Part shown: piece by piece, positions 39,219-47,940 of the stretch
Position numbering within the stretch: the first letter of the stretch is position 1
How the letters are laid out: the number at the start of each line of letters is the position of its first letter
Assembly: GCF_001426645.1 (NCBI RefSeq)
Contig: NZ_LMEX01000001.1
Coordinates: 634,755-698,754, forward strand
Length of the DNA stretch: 64,000 nucleotides
Direction: 5' to 3'
DNA from: Rhodanobacter sp. Root480
GTDB taxonomy: Bacteria; Pseudomonadota; Gammaproteobacteria; Xanthomonadales; Rhodanobacteraceae
Translations under genes and position numbers: made by a program
Notes under the pieces: generated by a model
Told to the model about the DNA's origin: nothing
Database searches by the model: none
The model's input: the letters and a program-made list of their open reading frames with translations, nothing else

Positions 39219-40256
39219 TCAGTGCGCCACGCCCGCGGGCAATTGCATGGTGATGCAGTGCAGGCTGCCGTTCTGCCAGATCAGCGCCCGGCATGGCACC
39301 TGCACCACCTCGCGCCCGGGATGCGCCGTGCCGATGATGCGCGCCGCTTCGTCGTCGGCGTCGTCGCCATAGGCGGGTACCAGCACGGCGCCGTTGACGA
39401 TCAGGTAATTCGCATAGGACGCGGCGAGCCGGCGGCCTTCGTCGATGATCGGTTGCGCCCACGGCAACGGATACAACTGATATGGACGGCCATCCGCTGT
39501 GCGCAGCGCGGCAAGTTCGGCGGCCATGCGTTGCAATTCGTCGTGGTGCGGGTCGCCGGCGTCGTCGCAGGCCTGGTAGACGATACGGTCGCCGGGTGCG
39601 AAGCGGGCGAGGGTGTCGATGTGCGCGTCGGTGTCATCACCTTCGAGATAGCCGTAATCCAGCCACAGCACGCGTTCGGCATGCAGGCCGTCGCGCAGGA
39701 TCGTGCTCATCTCCTCGCGCGATTGGTCCGGATGCCGCTGCACCAGGCAGCGCCAGGTGGTGAGGATCGTGCCGGCGCCATCGCTTTCGATACCGCCGCC
39801 TTCCAGCGCCCAGTCGATGCGCTTGTGCGCGGCATTGCCGAACACGCCGGCGTCGACCAGCCCGGCCACCAGCGCGTCATCCTGCGCGGCGCCGAACTTG
39901 CCGCCCCAGCCGGTGAAGCGGAAATCGGCGAGCTGAAAATGGTTGCCGGCGGCCAGCGTGATCGGGCCGGAATCGCGCAGCCAGGTGTCGTCGTACGACA
40001 GCTCGACGAAGCGGATACGCGATAGATCGGCGCCCGCGGCGGCGAGATTTTCCCGTGCGTGCGCCATCAATGTGGCGTCGGCCACCACGATGATCAGCGA
40101 CTGGAACCGGGTGACCGCGGCAGCCAGCGCCACGTAGGTCGATTCCACTGCGGCCAGGCGGTCGGCCCAGTCGGTGCCGGCGTGCGGCCAGGCGATCAGT
40201 ACGGCGGATTGCGGCTCCCATTCCGCCGGCAGGCGTAGTTGGGGGTTGGCGGTCAT
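39219..40256 (-). CDS. aguA: Agmatine deiminase
   Basis: AguA converts agmatine to N-carbamoylputrescine and ammonia, the first step of the arginine-decarboxylase route to putrescine. The 345-residue peptidyl-arginine-deiminase-fold protein has the WGGKFG loop, LEGGGIESDG, the catalytic-site His region (DDTDAHID), and the nucleophile Cys in SLHCITMQLPAG near residue 337. The start at 40256 precedes the conserved RLPAEWEPQ opening. It is paired with aguB. Confidence 0.95.
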   Translation of the reverse strand: MTANPQLRLPAEWEPQSAVLIAWPHAGTDWADRLAAVESTYVALAAAVTRFQSLIIVVADATLMAHARENLAAAGADLSRIRFVELSYDDTWLRDSGPITLAAGNHFQLADFRFTGWGGKFGAAQDDALVAGLVDAGVFGNAAHKRIDWALEGGGIESDGAGTILTTWRCLVQRHPDQSREEMSTILRDGLHAERVLWLDYGYLEGDDTDAHIDTLARFAPGDRIVYQACDDAGDPHHDELQRMAAELAALRTADGRPYQLYPLPWAQPIIDEGRRLAASYANYLIVNGAVLVPAYGDDADDEAARIIGTAHPGREVVQVPCRALIWQNGSLHCITMQLPAGVAH

Positions 40257-40350
40257 GTCGGCACTCGCGTTTCGAAGCCCGGCGGGCGAAACAGCAAGTG
40301 TAAAGGGAGCGGCACCCATCGCGATGCCGCAAGGCGTTATCCAGCGCTTG

Positions 40351-40716
40351 TTACTGCACCGCCGCCGGGTTGGTGTTGTTGCCCGCGGGCGTGTTGAGCA
40401 CCGAGTGGATCACGTGGTTGTGCTCGAAATACACGATGAACTTGGCGTAGTCCCACCGATTGATGACCGGGTGCTTCTTGGTGTCGCCACCGCGTGGCGT
40501 CAGCTTGCGCAACGGCGCGCCGTAATCACGTTCGACCTGCGCCATGCTGAGGCCGCGGCTGGGCAGGTTCATGCCCTTTTCCTGCTGCACGCGGTGGATC
40601 AGCAGGTTGTCACCATGGGTGGTGCGGGATTGGGCGTGGGCCGCGGGCGAGGCCGCAAGACCGGTGAGCGCAGCGAGCATGACGATGATCGGCAAGCCGT
40701 TCGTGGACGTGACCAT
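40351..40716 (-). CDS. Small exported protein, BamE/SmpA-like pattern
   Basis: This 121-residue protein has a signal peptide (MVTSTNGLPIIVMLAALTGLAASPAAHA) after a good AGGGGA ribosome site. The mature part contains GLSMAQVERDYGAP and NRWDYAKFIVYFEHNHVIHSVL. These recall the G-x-S-x-x-x-V-x-x-x-x-G-x-P and W-x-Y motifs of BamE/OmlA-type folds, although no lipobox Cys is present. The function is unknown. It is divergent from the ABC-F gene and just upstream of aguA on the same strand, 94 bp apart. Confidence 0.75.
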   Translation of the reverse strand: MVTSTNGLPIIVMLAALTGLAASPAAHAQSRTTHGDNLLIHRVQQEKGMNLPSRGLSMAQVERDYGAPLRKLTPRGGDTKKHPVINRWDYAKFIVYFEHNHVIHSVLNTPAGNNTNPAAVQ

Positions 40717-40916
40717 GGATTCCCCTCTCCATACAAGCTGTATGCGGCGTCGTTTTATCAGAACTGCCGATGCTACGCCATGTCCAGCGGCGCCGGGTGC
40801 GACGTGATCGGCATTCACCTGCGTGATCGTCGCCCGAATCGGCGGTGGCATGGCCGGGCGGCTATCATGGACGGCTGTGGCGACCGCACGCCTGCTTCCG
40901 GATACCTGCTCATTCC

Positions 40917-42851
40917 ATGATTGCTTTTCGACACTTCGCGCTGCGCCGTGGCAGTCGCCTGCTGCTTTCCGATATCGACCTGGTGATCCAGGCCGGCTGG
41001 CGGCTGGGCGTGATCGGCCGCAACGGCTGCGGCAAGTCCAGCCTGTTCGCTGCCTTGCAGGGCAAGCTGGAAAGCGATGCGGGTGAACTCGACATGCCGG
41101 CCAAGGTGCGGCTGGCCTCGGTGGACCAGGAAACCCCCGCGCTGCCCGATGCCGCCATCGATTATGTGCTGGGCGGCGACGAGGAACTGGCCGCGGCGCT
41201 GGCCGCCGAGGCGGATGCCGGCGAGCGCGGCGACATGGAGGCGATGGCAGCCGCCCATCACCGCATCGAGGAATTGCACGGCTACGACGGCCGCGCCCGC
41301 GCCGGCAAATTGATGCACGGGCTGGGCTTTTCGCCCGAGACGCACGAGCGCGCGGTGAAGGAGTTCTCCGGCGGCTGGCGCGGCCGCTTGAACCTGGCGC
41401 GCGCGCTGATGTGCCCGTCCGACCTGCTGCTGCTGGACGAACCCACCAACCATCTCGATCTCGACGCCGTGCTGTGGCTGGAGGAATGGCTGCGCCGTTA
41501 CCAGGGCACCTTGCTGATCATCTCGCACGATCGCGAATTCCTCGACGGCGTGATCACCCACACAATGCACCTCGATGGCGGTGGCGCGAAGCTGTACACC
41601 GGCAACTACAGCGCGTTCGAACGCCTGCGTGCCGAGCAGTTGCGCCAGCAGCAGATCTCGCACGAGCGCGAGCAGGCCGAGCGCGCGCACCTGCAGTCCT
41701 TCGTCGACCGCTTCAAGGCCAAGGCCAGCAAGGCCAAGCAGGCACAGTCGCGCATGAAGCGGCTGGAGAAACTGGCTGGCACCGAAGCGGTGCGCGCCGA
41801 GCGGCCTTTCAGCTTCCAGTTCCCCGCACCCGGGCGGCTGCCCGATTCCATGCTGCAACTGGAAGACGTCACCGCAGGCTACGCGGTCGATCCCTCCAGC
41901 CGCGAGGGCAACGGCGAAGTTACCCATATCGTGCTGGGCGACGTGCGCTTTTCCATTGAAGCCGGTGAGCGAATCGGTCTCCTGGGTCCGAACGGCGCCG
42001 GTAAATCCACCCTGGTGAAAACCCTGGTGGGCGAGCTGGAGCCGTTCAGCGGCGAGCGCAAGGCGCACAAGGACCTGAAGATCGGCTACTTCGCCCAGCA
42101 CACGGTGGAAAGCCTGCGCGAGGGATCGAGCCCGCTCGATCACCTGCAGGACAAGGCGCCGGGCGTGGCCACGCAGGTGATGCGCGATTTCCTGGGCACC
42201 TGGAATTTTGCCGGCGACCGCGCCTTCGAATCCGTCGACGGTTTCTCCGGCGGCGAGCGGGCGCGCCTGGCGTTGGCGCTGATCGCGTGGGACAAGCCGA
42301 ACCTGCTGCTGCTGGATGAGCCCACCAACCATCTCGACCTGGACATGCGCGAGGCGCTGGCTGACGCGCTGGCCGATTTCGACGGTGCGCTGGTGCTGGT
42401 ATCGCACGACCGTCACCTGCTGGGTCTGGTCTGCGACAGCTTCTGGCGCGTGGCCGATGGCAGCGTGGAAAGCTTCGACGGCGATCTGGACGATTACGCC
42501 AAGTGGCTGCGCACCCGGGGCACCGCCAACAAGAAGGCCGCCAAGGCCAGCGCCACCGTCAAGCCGGTGCCAAAAACGCCGGAGGTGTCGCCCGATGAAC
42601 GTCGCCGCCAAGCGGCCGCCCAGCGCGAGGACGAGAAAACCTCACGCCAGCGGGTAAAGCGCATCGAAACCCGCACCGCCAGTATCGACACCGAGCTGGC
42701 CGCGCTGGAAAACCAGTTGGCCGACCCGGCAACCTACAACGGCCCCACCCAGGAATTGATGCGGCTGGGCCAGCGCCAGACCGAGCTGCGCCGCGAGAAA
42801 GAAGCGCTGGAAACCGAGTGGCTGGAACTGGTGGAACGATTGGAAGCGTAG
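40917..42851 (+). CDS. ABC-F family ATP-binding protein (YheS/Uup type)
   Basis: This 644-residue cytosolic protein has two ABC ATPase domains and no membrane domain. Domain 1 has Walker A GRNGCGKSS, signature EFSGGWRGRLNLARA and Walker B LLLLDEPTNHLDLD. Domain 2 has GPNGAGKST, GFSGGERARLALA and LLLLDEPTNHLDLD. The charged linker (about 245-310) is typical of ABC-F proteins that act on the ribosome exit site. A C-terminal coiled coil (about 560-644) matches YheS/Uup more than EttA. The precise subtype is uncertain. Confidence 0.92.
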   Translation: MIAFRHFALRRGSRLLLSDIDLVIQAGWRLGVIGRNGCGKSSLFAALQGKLESDAGELDMPAKVRLASVDQETPALPDAAIDYVLGGDEELAAALAAEADAGERGDMEAMAAAHHRIEELHGYDGRARAGKLMHGLGFSPETHERAVKEFSGGWRGRLNLARALMCPSDLLLLDEPTNHLDLDAVLWLEEWLRRYQGTLLIISHDREFLDGVITHTMHLDGGGAKLYTGNYSAFERLRAEQLRQQQISHEREQAERAHLQSFVDRFKAKASKAKQAQSRMKRLEKLAGTEAVRAERPFSFQFPAPGRLPDSMLQLEDVTAGYAVDPSSREGNGEVTHIVLGDVRFSIEAGERIGLLGPNGAGKSTLVKTLVGELEPFSGERKAHKDLKIGYFAQHTVESLREGSSPLDHLQDKAPGVATQVMRDFLGTWNFAGDRAFESVDGFSGGERARLALALIAWDKPNLLLLDEPTNHLDLDMREALADALADFDGALVLVSHDRHLLGLVCDSFWRVADGSVESFDGDLDDYAKWLRTRGTANKKAAKASATVKPVPKTPEVSPDERRRQAAAQREDEKTSRQRVKRIETRTASIDTELAALENQLADPATYNGPTQELMRLGQRQTELRREKEALETEWLELVERLEA

Positions 42852-42864
42852 GAGTGATGAAGTC

Positions 42865-43788
42865 GTGAGTGCGAAGCCCGAACGTCCGCTGCACCTGTGG
42901 TTGCCCGCACTGCCGCGCTTCGCGCCGGATCATCCGCTACGCCAGTTGCTGGTTCGCGCCGATCGGCTGGCAGACGGTTCCATCGGGTATCTCGACGGGC
43001 TTGGCGATCATTTCCCCGGCGCGGGCTCGCCGTTGCCGGCGGCGGCGTTGACGCGTGATTACCTCAGCGGTGATGCGGCGGGGCATGGCTGGTTGTCGGC
43101 CGACCCCGCCTGGGTGCAGCCGGACATCAACGGCGTGCGCCTGCTGGCATGCGGCCAGATGGAACTGAGCATGGCCGACGCGCAAGCGCTGGCCGCGCCC
43201 CTGAAACCCGTGTTCGGCGACGCCGGCATGCTGTTGGAAATCACCGCGCCCGACCGCTGGCACCTGCGCCTGGCCAAGGACAGCCCGTTGCCCACGTTCG
43301 CCGCGCCGGAGCAGGCGATGGGCGAGGATCTGGCGCAACACCTGCCGCAAGGTCCGCAAGGCAAGCGCTGGCGCATGCTGCTCAATGAGGTGCAGATCCT
43401 GCTGCACCAGCATCCCTTGAATGCGCAGCGGCGGGCCCAGGGGCTGTCGCCGGTCAACAGCCTGTGGCTGTGGGGTGGCGGCGTGTTGCCGGGTCCGTTG
43501 CGCAGCGAATGGGCTGGCGTGGTCAGTGACGATGTGGTGCTCAACGCGCTGGCGGCACGCGCCGGAACCGCGCATCAATCGCGCACGGCCGAGACGGTGG
43601 CGGCGGCGGGCAAGGGCTGGCTGATCGACTTGCAGGATCTGCCGGCCGGCGACATCGCCACCCAATGGTGGCCCGCGCTGCAATCGTTGTTGGCGCGTCA
43701 GCCGGTGATGCTGCACTTCGCCAGCGGCGAGCGCTGGCAGCGCAAACCTTGGCACCGCTGGCGTTTCTGGCGTGGAGCGGGCGCTTGA
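42865..43788 (+). CDS. rpfE: RpfE-like phosphoglycerate-mutase-related protein
   Basis: This 307-residue protein opens LHLWLPALPRFAPD and contains NEVQILLHQHPLNAQR and SLWLWGGGVLPG, marks of the COG4255 family named RpfE in Xanthomonas (regulation of pathogenicity factors). The molecular function is not established; a distant relation to phosphoglycerate mutase has been proposed. It lies directly before recJ, overlapping it (TTGA), as in Xanthomonadaceae, which supports the name. No signal peptide is visible. Confidence 0.82.
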   Translation: MSAKPERPLHLWLPALPRFAPDHPLRQLLVRADRLADGSIGYLDGLGDHFPGAGSPLPAAALTRDYLSGDAAGHGWLSADPAWVQPDINGVRLLACGQMELSMADAQALAAPLKPVFGDAGMLLEITAPDRWHLRLAKDSPLPTFAAPEQAMGEDLAQHLPQGPQGKRWRMLLNEVQILLHQHPLNAQRRAQGLSPVNSLWLWGGGVLPGPLRSEWAGVVSDDVVLNALAARAGTAHQSRTAETVAAAGKGWLIDLQDLPAGDIATQWWPALQSLLARQPVMLHFASGERWQRKPWHRWRFWRGAGA

Positions 43789-45506
43789 GCGCAGTGGCCT
43801 CGAGCCCGCTGCAATTGCGTCGCCGCGCCAGTCTGGGCGAAGTCAGCGGCTGGCCCGATTCGGTGCACCCGGTGTTGCAGCGGATCTACGCCGCCCGCGG
43901 CGTGTTCGGCCCCGAGCAGGTGGAGCACCGGCTGGCCCGGCTGCTGTCGCCGCAGATGCTGGGCGGCATGGAGCAGGCGGTCGACTTGCTGGTACAGGCG
44001 ATCGAAGGCGACTGGAGCATCCTGATCGCCGGCGACTACGACTGCGACGGCGCCACCGGTACCGCCGTGGCGATGCGCGGGTTGCGACTGCTGGGCGCGC
44101 GGCATCTCGGCTATGCCGTGCCCAACCGCTTCATCCATGGCTACGGGTTGAGCCCGGCGCTGGTGGCCTCGCTGCAACCCACGCCGCAACTCATCGTCAC
44201 CGTGGACAACGGCGTGGCTAGCGTGGCGGGCGTGGCGGCGGCGAAAGCGCGCGGCATCCGCGTCATCGTCACTGACCACCATCTGCCCGGCGAACAACTG
44301 CCCGATTGCGACGCGATGGTGAACCCCAACCTGGCCGGCGACGGCTTTCCCAGCAAGGCGCTGGCGGGCGTGGGGGTGATGTTCTACCTGTTGCTGGCGT
44401 TGCGCGCGCGGCTGTTTCCGGCCGGCTCGCCCGCGCGTCCCGACCTTTCCAGTCTGCTGGACCTGGTGGCGCTGGGTACGGTGGCGGATCTGGTGCCGCT
44501 GGATTTCAACAACCGCGTGCTGGTGGCCGCCGGCTTGCAGCGCATCCGCAGCGGCCAGGCCTGCGCCGGTATCACGGCACTGGTCGAGTCGGGCAAGCGC
44601 AGCCTGGCGACGCTGTGCGCCAGCGATCTGGGCTTTGCCGTCGGCCCTCGGCTGAATGCTGCTGGTCGCCTGGAAGACATGCGACTGGGCGTCGAATGCC
44701 TGCTCACCGACAACGTGGGGCAGGCGCGCCGCCATGCCGAAGAACTCAGCGCGATCAACCAGGAACGGCGCGACCTGCAGGCGTCGATGGTGGCCGAGGC
44801 AGAAGTGATGGCCGCCAACATGGCGCACACCGACGCGATCGGCGTGGCCTTGTACGAGCCGTCCTGGCATGCCGGCGTGGTGGGGCTGGTGGCGTCCAAG
44901 TTGAAGGATCGCCTGCATCGGCCGGTGATCGCGTTCGCGCCTGCCAGCGAGGACAACACCGACGACCTGCGCGGCTCGGCCCGCTCGATCGCCGGTTTCC
45001 ATATCCGCGACGCGCTGGCCGTGATCGACGCGCGCCACCCCGGCCTGATAGAGCGCTTCGGCGGTCACGCGATGGCCGCCGGGTTGAGCCTGAAAACCTG
45101 CGATTACCCGCGTTTCGCGGCGGCCTTCGACGCGGTCGCGCAGGAGTTGATTGACGCAGAACGCCTGCAGGCCGTGCTTCTCACCGACGGTGGCTTGCCG
45201 CCCGGCGCGGCCTCGCTGGCGCTGGCGCGGCAGTTGCGCCACGCCGGCCCCTGGGGCCAGGCTTTCCCCGAGCCGTTGTTCGACGATGTCTTCGACTGCA
45301 TCAGCTGGAAGGTGATGGGCGAGCGCCACCTGCGCCTGCAATTGCGCGACCCGCGCGACGGCGCCCAACACGACGCGGTGATGTTCAACGCCTACCACGG
45401 TCATCCGCCGCCGACCTCGCTGCGCGCCGCCTACGAGCTGACCATCAACGACTGGCAGGGGCGGGAATCGCCGCGGCTGCTGTTGCGGCATATCGAGCCG
45501 GCCTGA
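43785..45506 (+). CDS. recJ: Single-stranded-DNA exonuclease RecJ
   Basis: RecJ degrades single-stranded DNA 5' to 3' in recombination and mismatch repair. The 573-residue protein has the DHH phosphoesterase motifs AGDYDCDGATGT, VDNGVAS and VTDHHLPG, and the DHHA1 motifs VGPRLNAAGRL and RFGGHAMAAGL. An OB fold is at the C-terminus. The start is ambiguous: TTG 43785 has GGAG seven bases upstream and overlaps the rpfE stop, and GTG 43794 is the alternative. The frame upstream of these lies inside rpfE. Confidence 0.93.
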   Translation: MSAVASSPLQLRRRASLGEVSGWPDSVHPVLQRIYAARGVFGPEQVEHRLARLLSPQMLGGMEQAVDLLVQAIEGDWSILIAGDYDCDGATGTAVAMRGLRLLGARHLGYAVPNRFIHGYGLSPALVASLQPTPQLIVTVDNGVASVAGVAAAKARGIRVIVTDHHLPGEQLPDCDAMVNPNLAGDGFPSKALAGVGVMFYLLLALRARLFPAGSPARPDLSSLLDLVALGTVADLVPLDFNNRVLVAAGLQRIRSGQACAGITALVESGKRSLATLCASDLGFAVGPRLNAAGRLEDMRLGVECLLTDNVGQARRHAEELSAINQERRDLQASMVAEAEVMAANMAHTDAIGVALYEPSWHAGVVGLVASKLKDRLHRPVIAFAPASEDNTDDLRGSARSIAGFHIRDALAVIDARHPGLIERFGGHAMAAGLSLKTCDYPRFAAAFDAVAQELIDAERLQAVLLTDGGLPPGAASLALARQLRHAGPWGQAFPEPLFDDVFDCISWKVMGERHLRLQLRDPRDGAQHDAVMFNAYHGHPPPTSLRAAYELTINDWQGRESPRLLLRHIEPA

Positions 45507-45581
45507 ATCTCCACGCCAGCCATTGCCCGCTCTTCACAGGCGGTGTTTCACGCTTGCGGCGTCCCATGCCCGGAGAACGCC

Positions 45582-45953
45582 ATGATCAAGCAGATGGAAG
45601 GATTGCCCGCCGGCACGCTGGGTTTTCGCGCCCACGGCCGGGTCACCGCCGACGACTACGAGCGCGTGGTCGTGCCCGACGTGGAGGCGGCGTTCGCGCT
45701 CAACCGCAAATTGCGCTTGCTGTACGTGATCGACGAGGACTTCACCGGATTCGATCCCGGCGCCATGTGGGACGACGTGAAGATGGGTGCGCGCCATTTC
45801 AGCGGCTGGGAGCGAGTGGCCCTGGTGACCGATGTGACCTGGCTGCGCGCCACCGCCAACGCCATGGGTTTCATGATGCCCGGCGAGTTCCGCCTGTTTT
45901 CGCTGGCTGACCTGGAGACGGCCAAACGCTGGATCGCCGAATTACTGCCTTGA
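45582..45953 (+). CDS. SpoIIAA/STAS-like small protein (DUF3478)
   Basis: This 123-residue cytosolic protein has the pattern of the SpoIIAA-like (CRAL-TRIO/STAS fold) family: GTLGFRAHGRVTADDYERVVVPDVE near the start, LLYVIDEDFTGFD in the middle and FRLFSLADLETAKRWI at the end. Members are thought to bind lipophilic ligands or act in regulation, but none has a firm function. The start follows CGGAGAACGCC. It ends 52 bp before the asnB leader. Confidence 0.82.
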   Translation: MIKQMEGLPAGTLGFRAHGRVTADDYERVVVPDVEAAFALNRKLRLLYVIDEDFTGFDPGAMWDDVKMGARHFSGWERVALVTDVTWLRATANAMGFMMPGEFRLFSLADLETAKRWIAELLP

Positions 45954-46005
45954 TGTTGCAACGCGGCACTTGCGTATGGACGTCCAATCTGTTCTATTGA
46001 CCAGC

Positions 46006-46128
46006 ATGCATTTTCAGCCCGCCAGTTTTTTCATCGACGCCGCCGCTCTGGCGCGTCCTGGTGTGCTGGTCGGTCGCAATAATAATCGCGCGAATAATAA
46101 CGCCAACCATTGGCGGGCCGGCGCGTAG
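46006..46128 (+). CDS. Asn-rich leader peptide of asnB
   Basis: This 40-codon frame ends with TAG at 46126-46128. Residues 25-34 read NNNRANNNAN, that is seven Asn codons (six AAT or AAC in two runs of three, plus one AAC) in ten positions. Asn content elsewhere in the window is low. An in-frame ATG at 45976 would add ten residues. No convincing Shine-Dalgarno precedes either ATG. A weak promoter-like pair, TTGCGT 45970 and TCTATT 45993 with a 17-bp spacer, would place the RNA start at about 46005, making the leader leaderless; this is tentative. Confidence 0.75.
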   Translation: MHFQPASFFIDAAALARPGVLVGRNNNRANNNANHWRAGA

Positions 46129-46150
46129 CTGAAGTTTCATCCCATACGCG

Positions 46151-46184
46151 AAAAGGCCCGCCCAGTGCGGGCCTTTTTGTTTTT
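46151..46184 (+). terminator. Attenuator terminator before asnB
   Basis: AAAA-GGCCCGC (46151-46161), loop CCAGT, GCGGGCC (46167-46173), then TTTTTGTTTTT to 46184. It lies 69 bp upstream of the asnB start codon, after the leader stop codon. Its 5' arm is shared with the antiterminator, so it is conditional. Confidence 0.88.
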
Positions 46185-46253
46185 GGGTGCGACAGAATCT
46201 TGCCGGGCAACCGGCGACACCATCAACCACATTGACGAGAAAGGGGTAGTGGC

Positions 46254-47936
46254 ATGTGTTCGATTTTCGGGATGTTTGATCTGCAGCCGGGCGACGACCT
46301 GGGTGCGTTGCGCCGCCAGGCACTGGAGCTGTCGCAGCGCCAGCGCCACCGCGGTCCGGACTGGAGCGGCGTGTTCGTCGATGAAGGCGCGATCCTGGTG
46401 CACGAACGGCTGGCCATCGTCGACCCGACCAGCGGCGCCCAGCCGCTGCGTTCGCGCGACGGCGAGCTGGCGCTGGCGGTCAACGGCGAGATCTACAACC
46501 ACCGCGAATTGCGCGCCGCCAGCAGCTACGACTTCACCACCGGCTCCGACTGCGAAGTGATCAACGCGTTGTACCGCGAGCAGGCTGCCACCGATGCCGC
46601 CGGCGATTTCGTCAACAAGCTCAACGGCATCTTCGCGTTCGCGCTGTGGGATGGCGCGGCGAAGCGCTACGTGATCGCGCGCGATCCCATCGGTGTGTGC
46701 CCGCTGTACTGGGGTCACGATGCGCAGGGTCGTTTGTGCGTGGCGTCGGAGATGAAGGCATTGGCCACGCTGTGCGCCGACGTGGCGCCGTTCCCGCCCG
46801 GCCACGTTTACGACAGCGCCGTCGGCGAACTGCGTCAGTACTACAAGAAGGACTGGCGCGAGTACGCCAACACCCGCGGCCACGACCTGACCCCGGCAGC
46901 CTTGCGCGAGGCGTTCGAGCAGGCGGTGCACCGCCAGCTGATGACCGACGTACCCTACGGCGTACTGCTGTCCGGTGGCCTGGATTCGTCGCTGGTCGCC
47001 GCCTGCGCCGCGCGCTTCGCCCGTGAGCGGATCGAGGACAACGACCGCAGCGAGGCCTGGTGGCCGCGGCTGCATTCGTTCGCCATCGGCCTGGAAGGCT
47101 CGCCCGACCTGGCTGCCGCGCAGATCGCCGCCGACGCGCTGGGCACCGTGCACCACGGCTTCGTCTACACCTTCGCCGAAGGCCTGGATGCGATTCCCGA
47201 GGTGATCCGCCACATCGAAACCTACGACGTCACCACCATCCGTGCCGCCACGCCGATGTTCCTGCTGGCGCGCCGGATCAAGGCGATGGGCGTGAAGATG
47301 GTGCTGTCGGGCGAGGGCTCGGACGAGATCTTCGGCGGCTACCTGTACTTCCACAAGGCACCGTCGGCCGAGGCGTTCCACGAGGAAACCGTGCGCAAGC
47401 TCGACACTTTGCACAGCTACGACTGCCTGCGCGCCAACAAGTCGATGATGGCCTGGGGCGTGGAAGCGCGCGTGCCGTTCCTGGACCTGGAATTCCTCGA
47501 CACCGCGATGGGCCTGGACGCGAAGCACAAGATGGCCGGCAACGGCAAGATCGAGAAGCACGTATTGCGCGAGGCGTTCGACGGTGCGCTGCCGAAGGAA
47601 ATCCTGTGGCGGCAGAAAGAGCAGTTCAGCGACGGCGTGGGCTACGGCTGGATCGACGGCCTGAAGGACCACGCCGAGCAGTCCGTCAGCGATCGCGAAT
47701 TCGCCGCCGCGGCCGCGCGCTACCCGTTCAACACGCCGGCCACCAAGGAAGCGTATTTCTACCGCCGCATCTTTGAGCAGCACTATCCCAGTGAGGCTTG
47801 CGCGGCCACCGTGCCGGGCGGCAAGTCGATCGCCTGCTCGTCGCCGGCGGCCATCGCCTGGGATCCGTCCTTCGCCGCGGCCGCCGACCCGTCCGGTCGT
47901 GCGGTGAAGGGCGTGCACGAAAAAGCGCTGGCCTGA
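46254..47936 (+). CDS. asnB: Asparagine synthetase B, glutamine-hydrolysing
   Basis: AsnB makes asparagine from aspartate, ATP and glutamine. The 560-residue protein starts MCSIFGMFDL, with the N-terminal nucleophile Cys2 exposed after Met removal. The glutaminase domain includes RHRGPDWSG, VNGEIYNHRELR and GSDCEVI. The synthetase domain from about residue 210 has the PP-loop LLSGGLDSSLVA, SGEGSDEIFGGY and VEARVPFLD. AAAGGGG precedes the start. Upstream lies an Asn-codon attenuator (46006-46184), which should make its transcription respond to charged tRNA-Asn. The gene ends 4 bp from convergent chrA. Confidence 0.97.
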   Translation: MCSIFGMFDLQPGDDLGALRRQALELSQRQRHRGPDWSGVFVDEGAILVHERLAIVDPTSGAQPLRSRDGELALAVNGEIYNHRELRAASSYDFTTGSDCEVINALYREQAATDAAGDFVNKLNGIFAFALWDGAAKRYVIARDPIGVCPLYWGHDAQGRLCVASEMKALATLCADVAPFPPGHVYDSAVGELRQYYKKDWREYANTRGHDLTPAALREAFEQAVHRQLMTDVPYGVLLSGGLDSSLVAACAARFARERIEDNDRSEAWWPRLHSFAIGLEGSPDLAAAQIAADALGTVHHGFVYTFAEGLDAIPEVIRHIETYDVTTIRAATPMFLLARRIKAMGVKMVLSGEGSDEIFGGYLYFHKAPSAEAFHEETVRKLDTLHSYDCLRANKSMMAWGVEARVPFLDLEFLDTAMGLDAKHKMAGNGKIEKHVLREAFDGALPKEILWRQKEQFSDGVGYGWIDGLKDHAEQSVSDREFAAAAARYPFNTPATKEAYFYRRIFEQHYPSEACAATVPGGKSIACSSPAAIAWDPSFAAAADPSGRAVKGVHEKALA

Positions 47937-47940
47937 GTCG

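Larger units (their letters stand above)
46006..46184 (+). promoter_or_regulatory. Asparagine-codon transcription attenuator upstream of asnB
   Basis: The sequence shows all parts of a leader-peptide attenuator. Region 1: CGCGC 46087-46091 and CGCCAA 46101-46106, lying among the Asn codons, pair with GCGCG 46121-46125 and TTGGCG 46110-46115 (1:2 hairpin). Region 2: GGCGGGCC 46112-46119 is the exact reverse complement of GGCCCGCC 46155-46162, with an inner stem CGCGT 46122-46126 to ACGCG 46146-46150 (antiterminator, 13 bp). Region 3 is the 5' arm of the terminator ending at 46184. A ribosome stalled at the first Asn run would cover region 1 and leave region 2 free. That promotes antitermination and asnB expression when Asn-tRNA is low. 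The model is inference from these pairings. Confidence 0.85.

Noticed and set aside
43698..45491. 597-codon minus-strand frame across recJ
   Set aside because: It is an antisense shadow; recJ carries all catalytic motifs on the plus strand.
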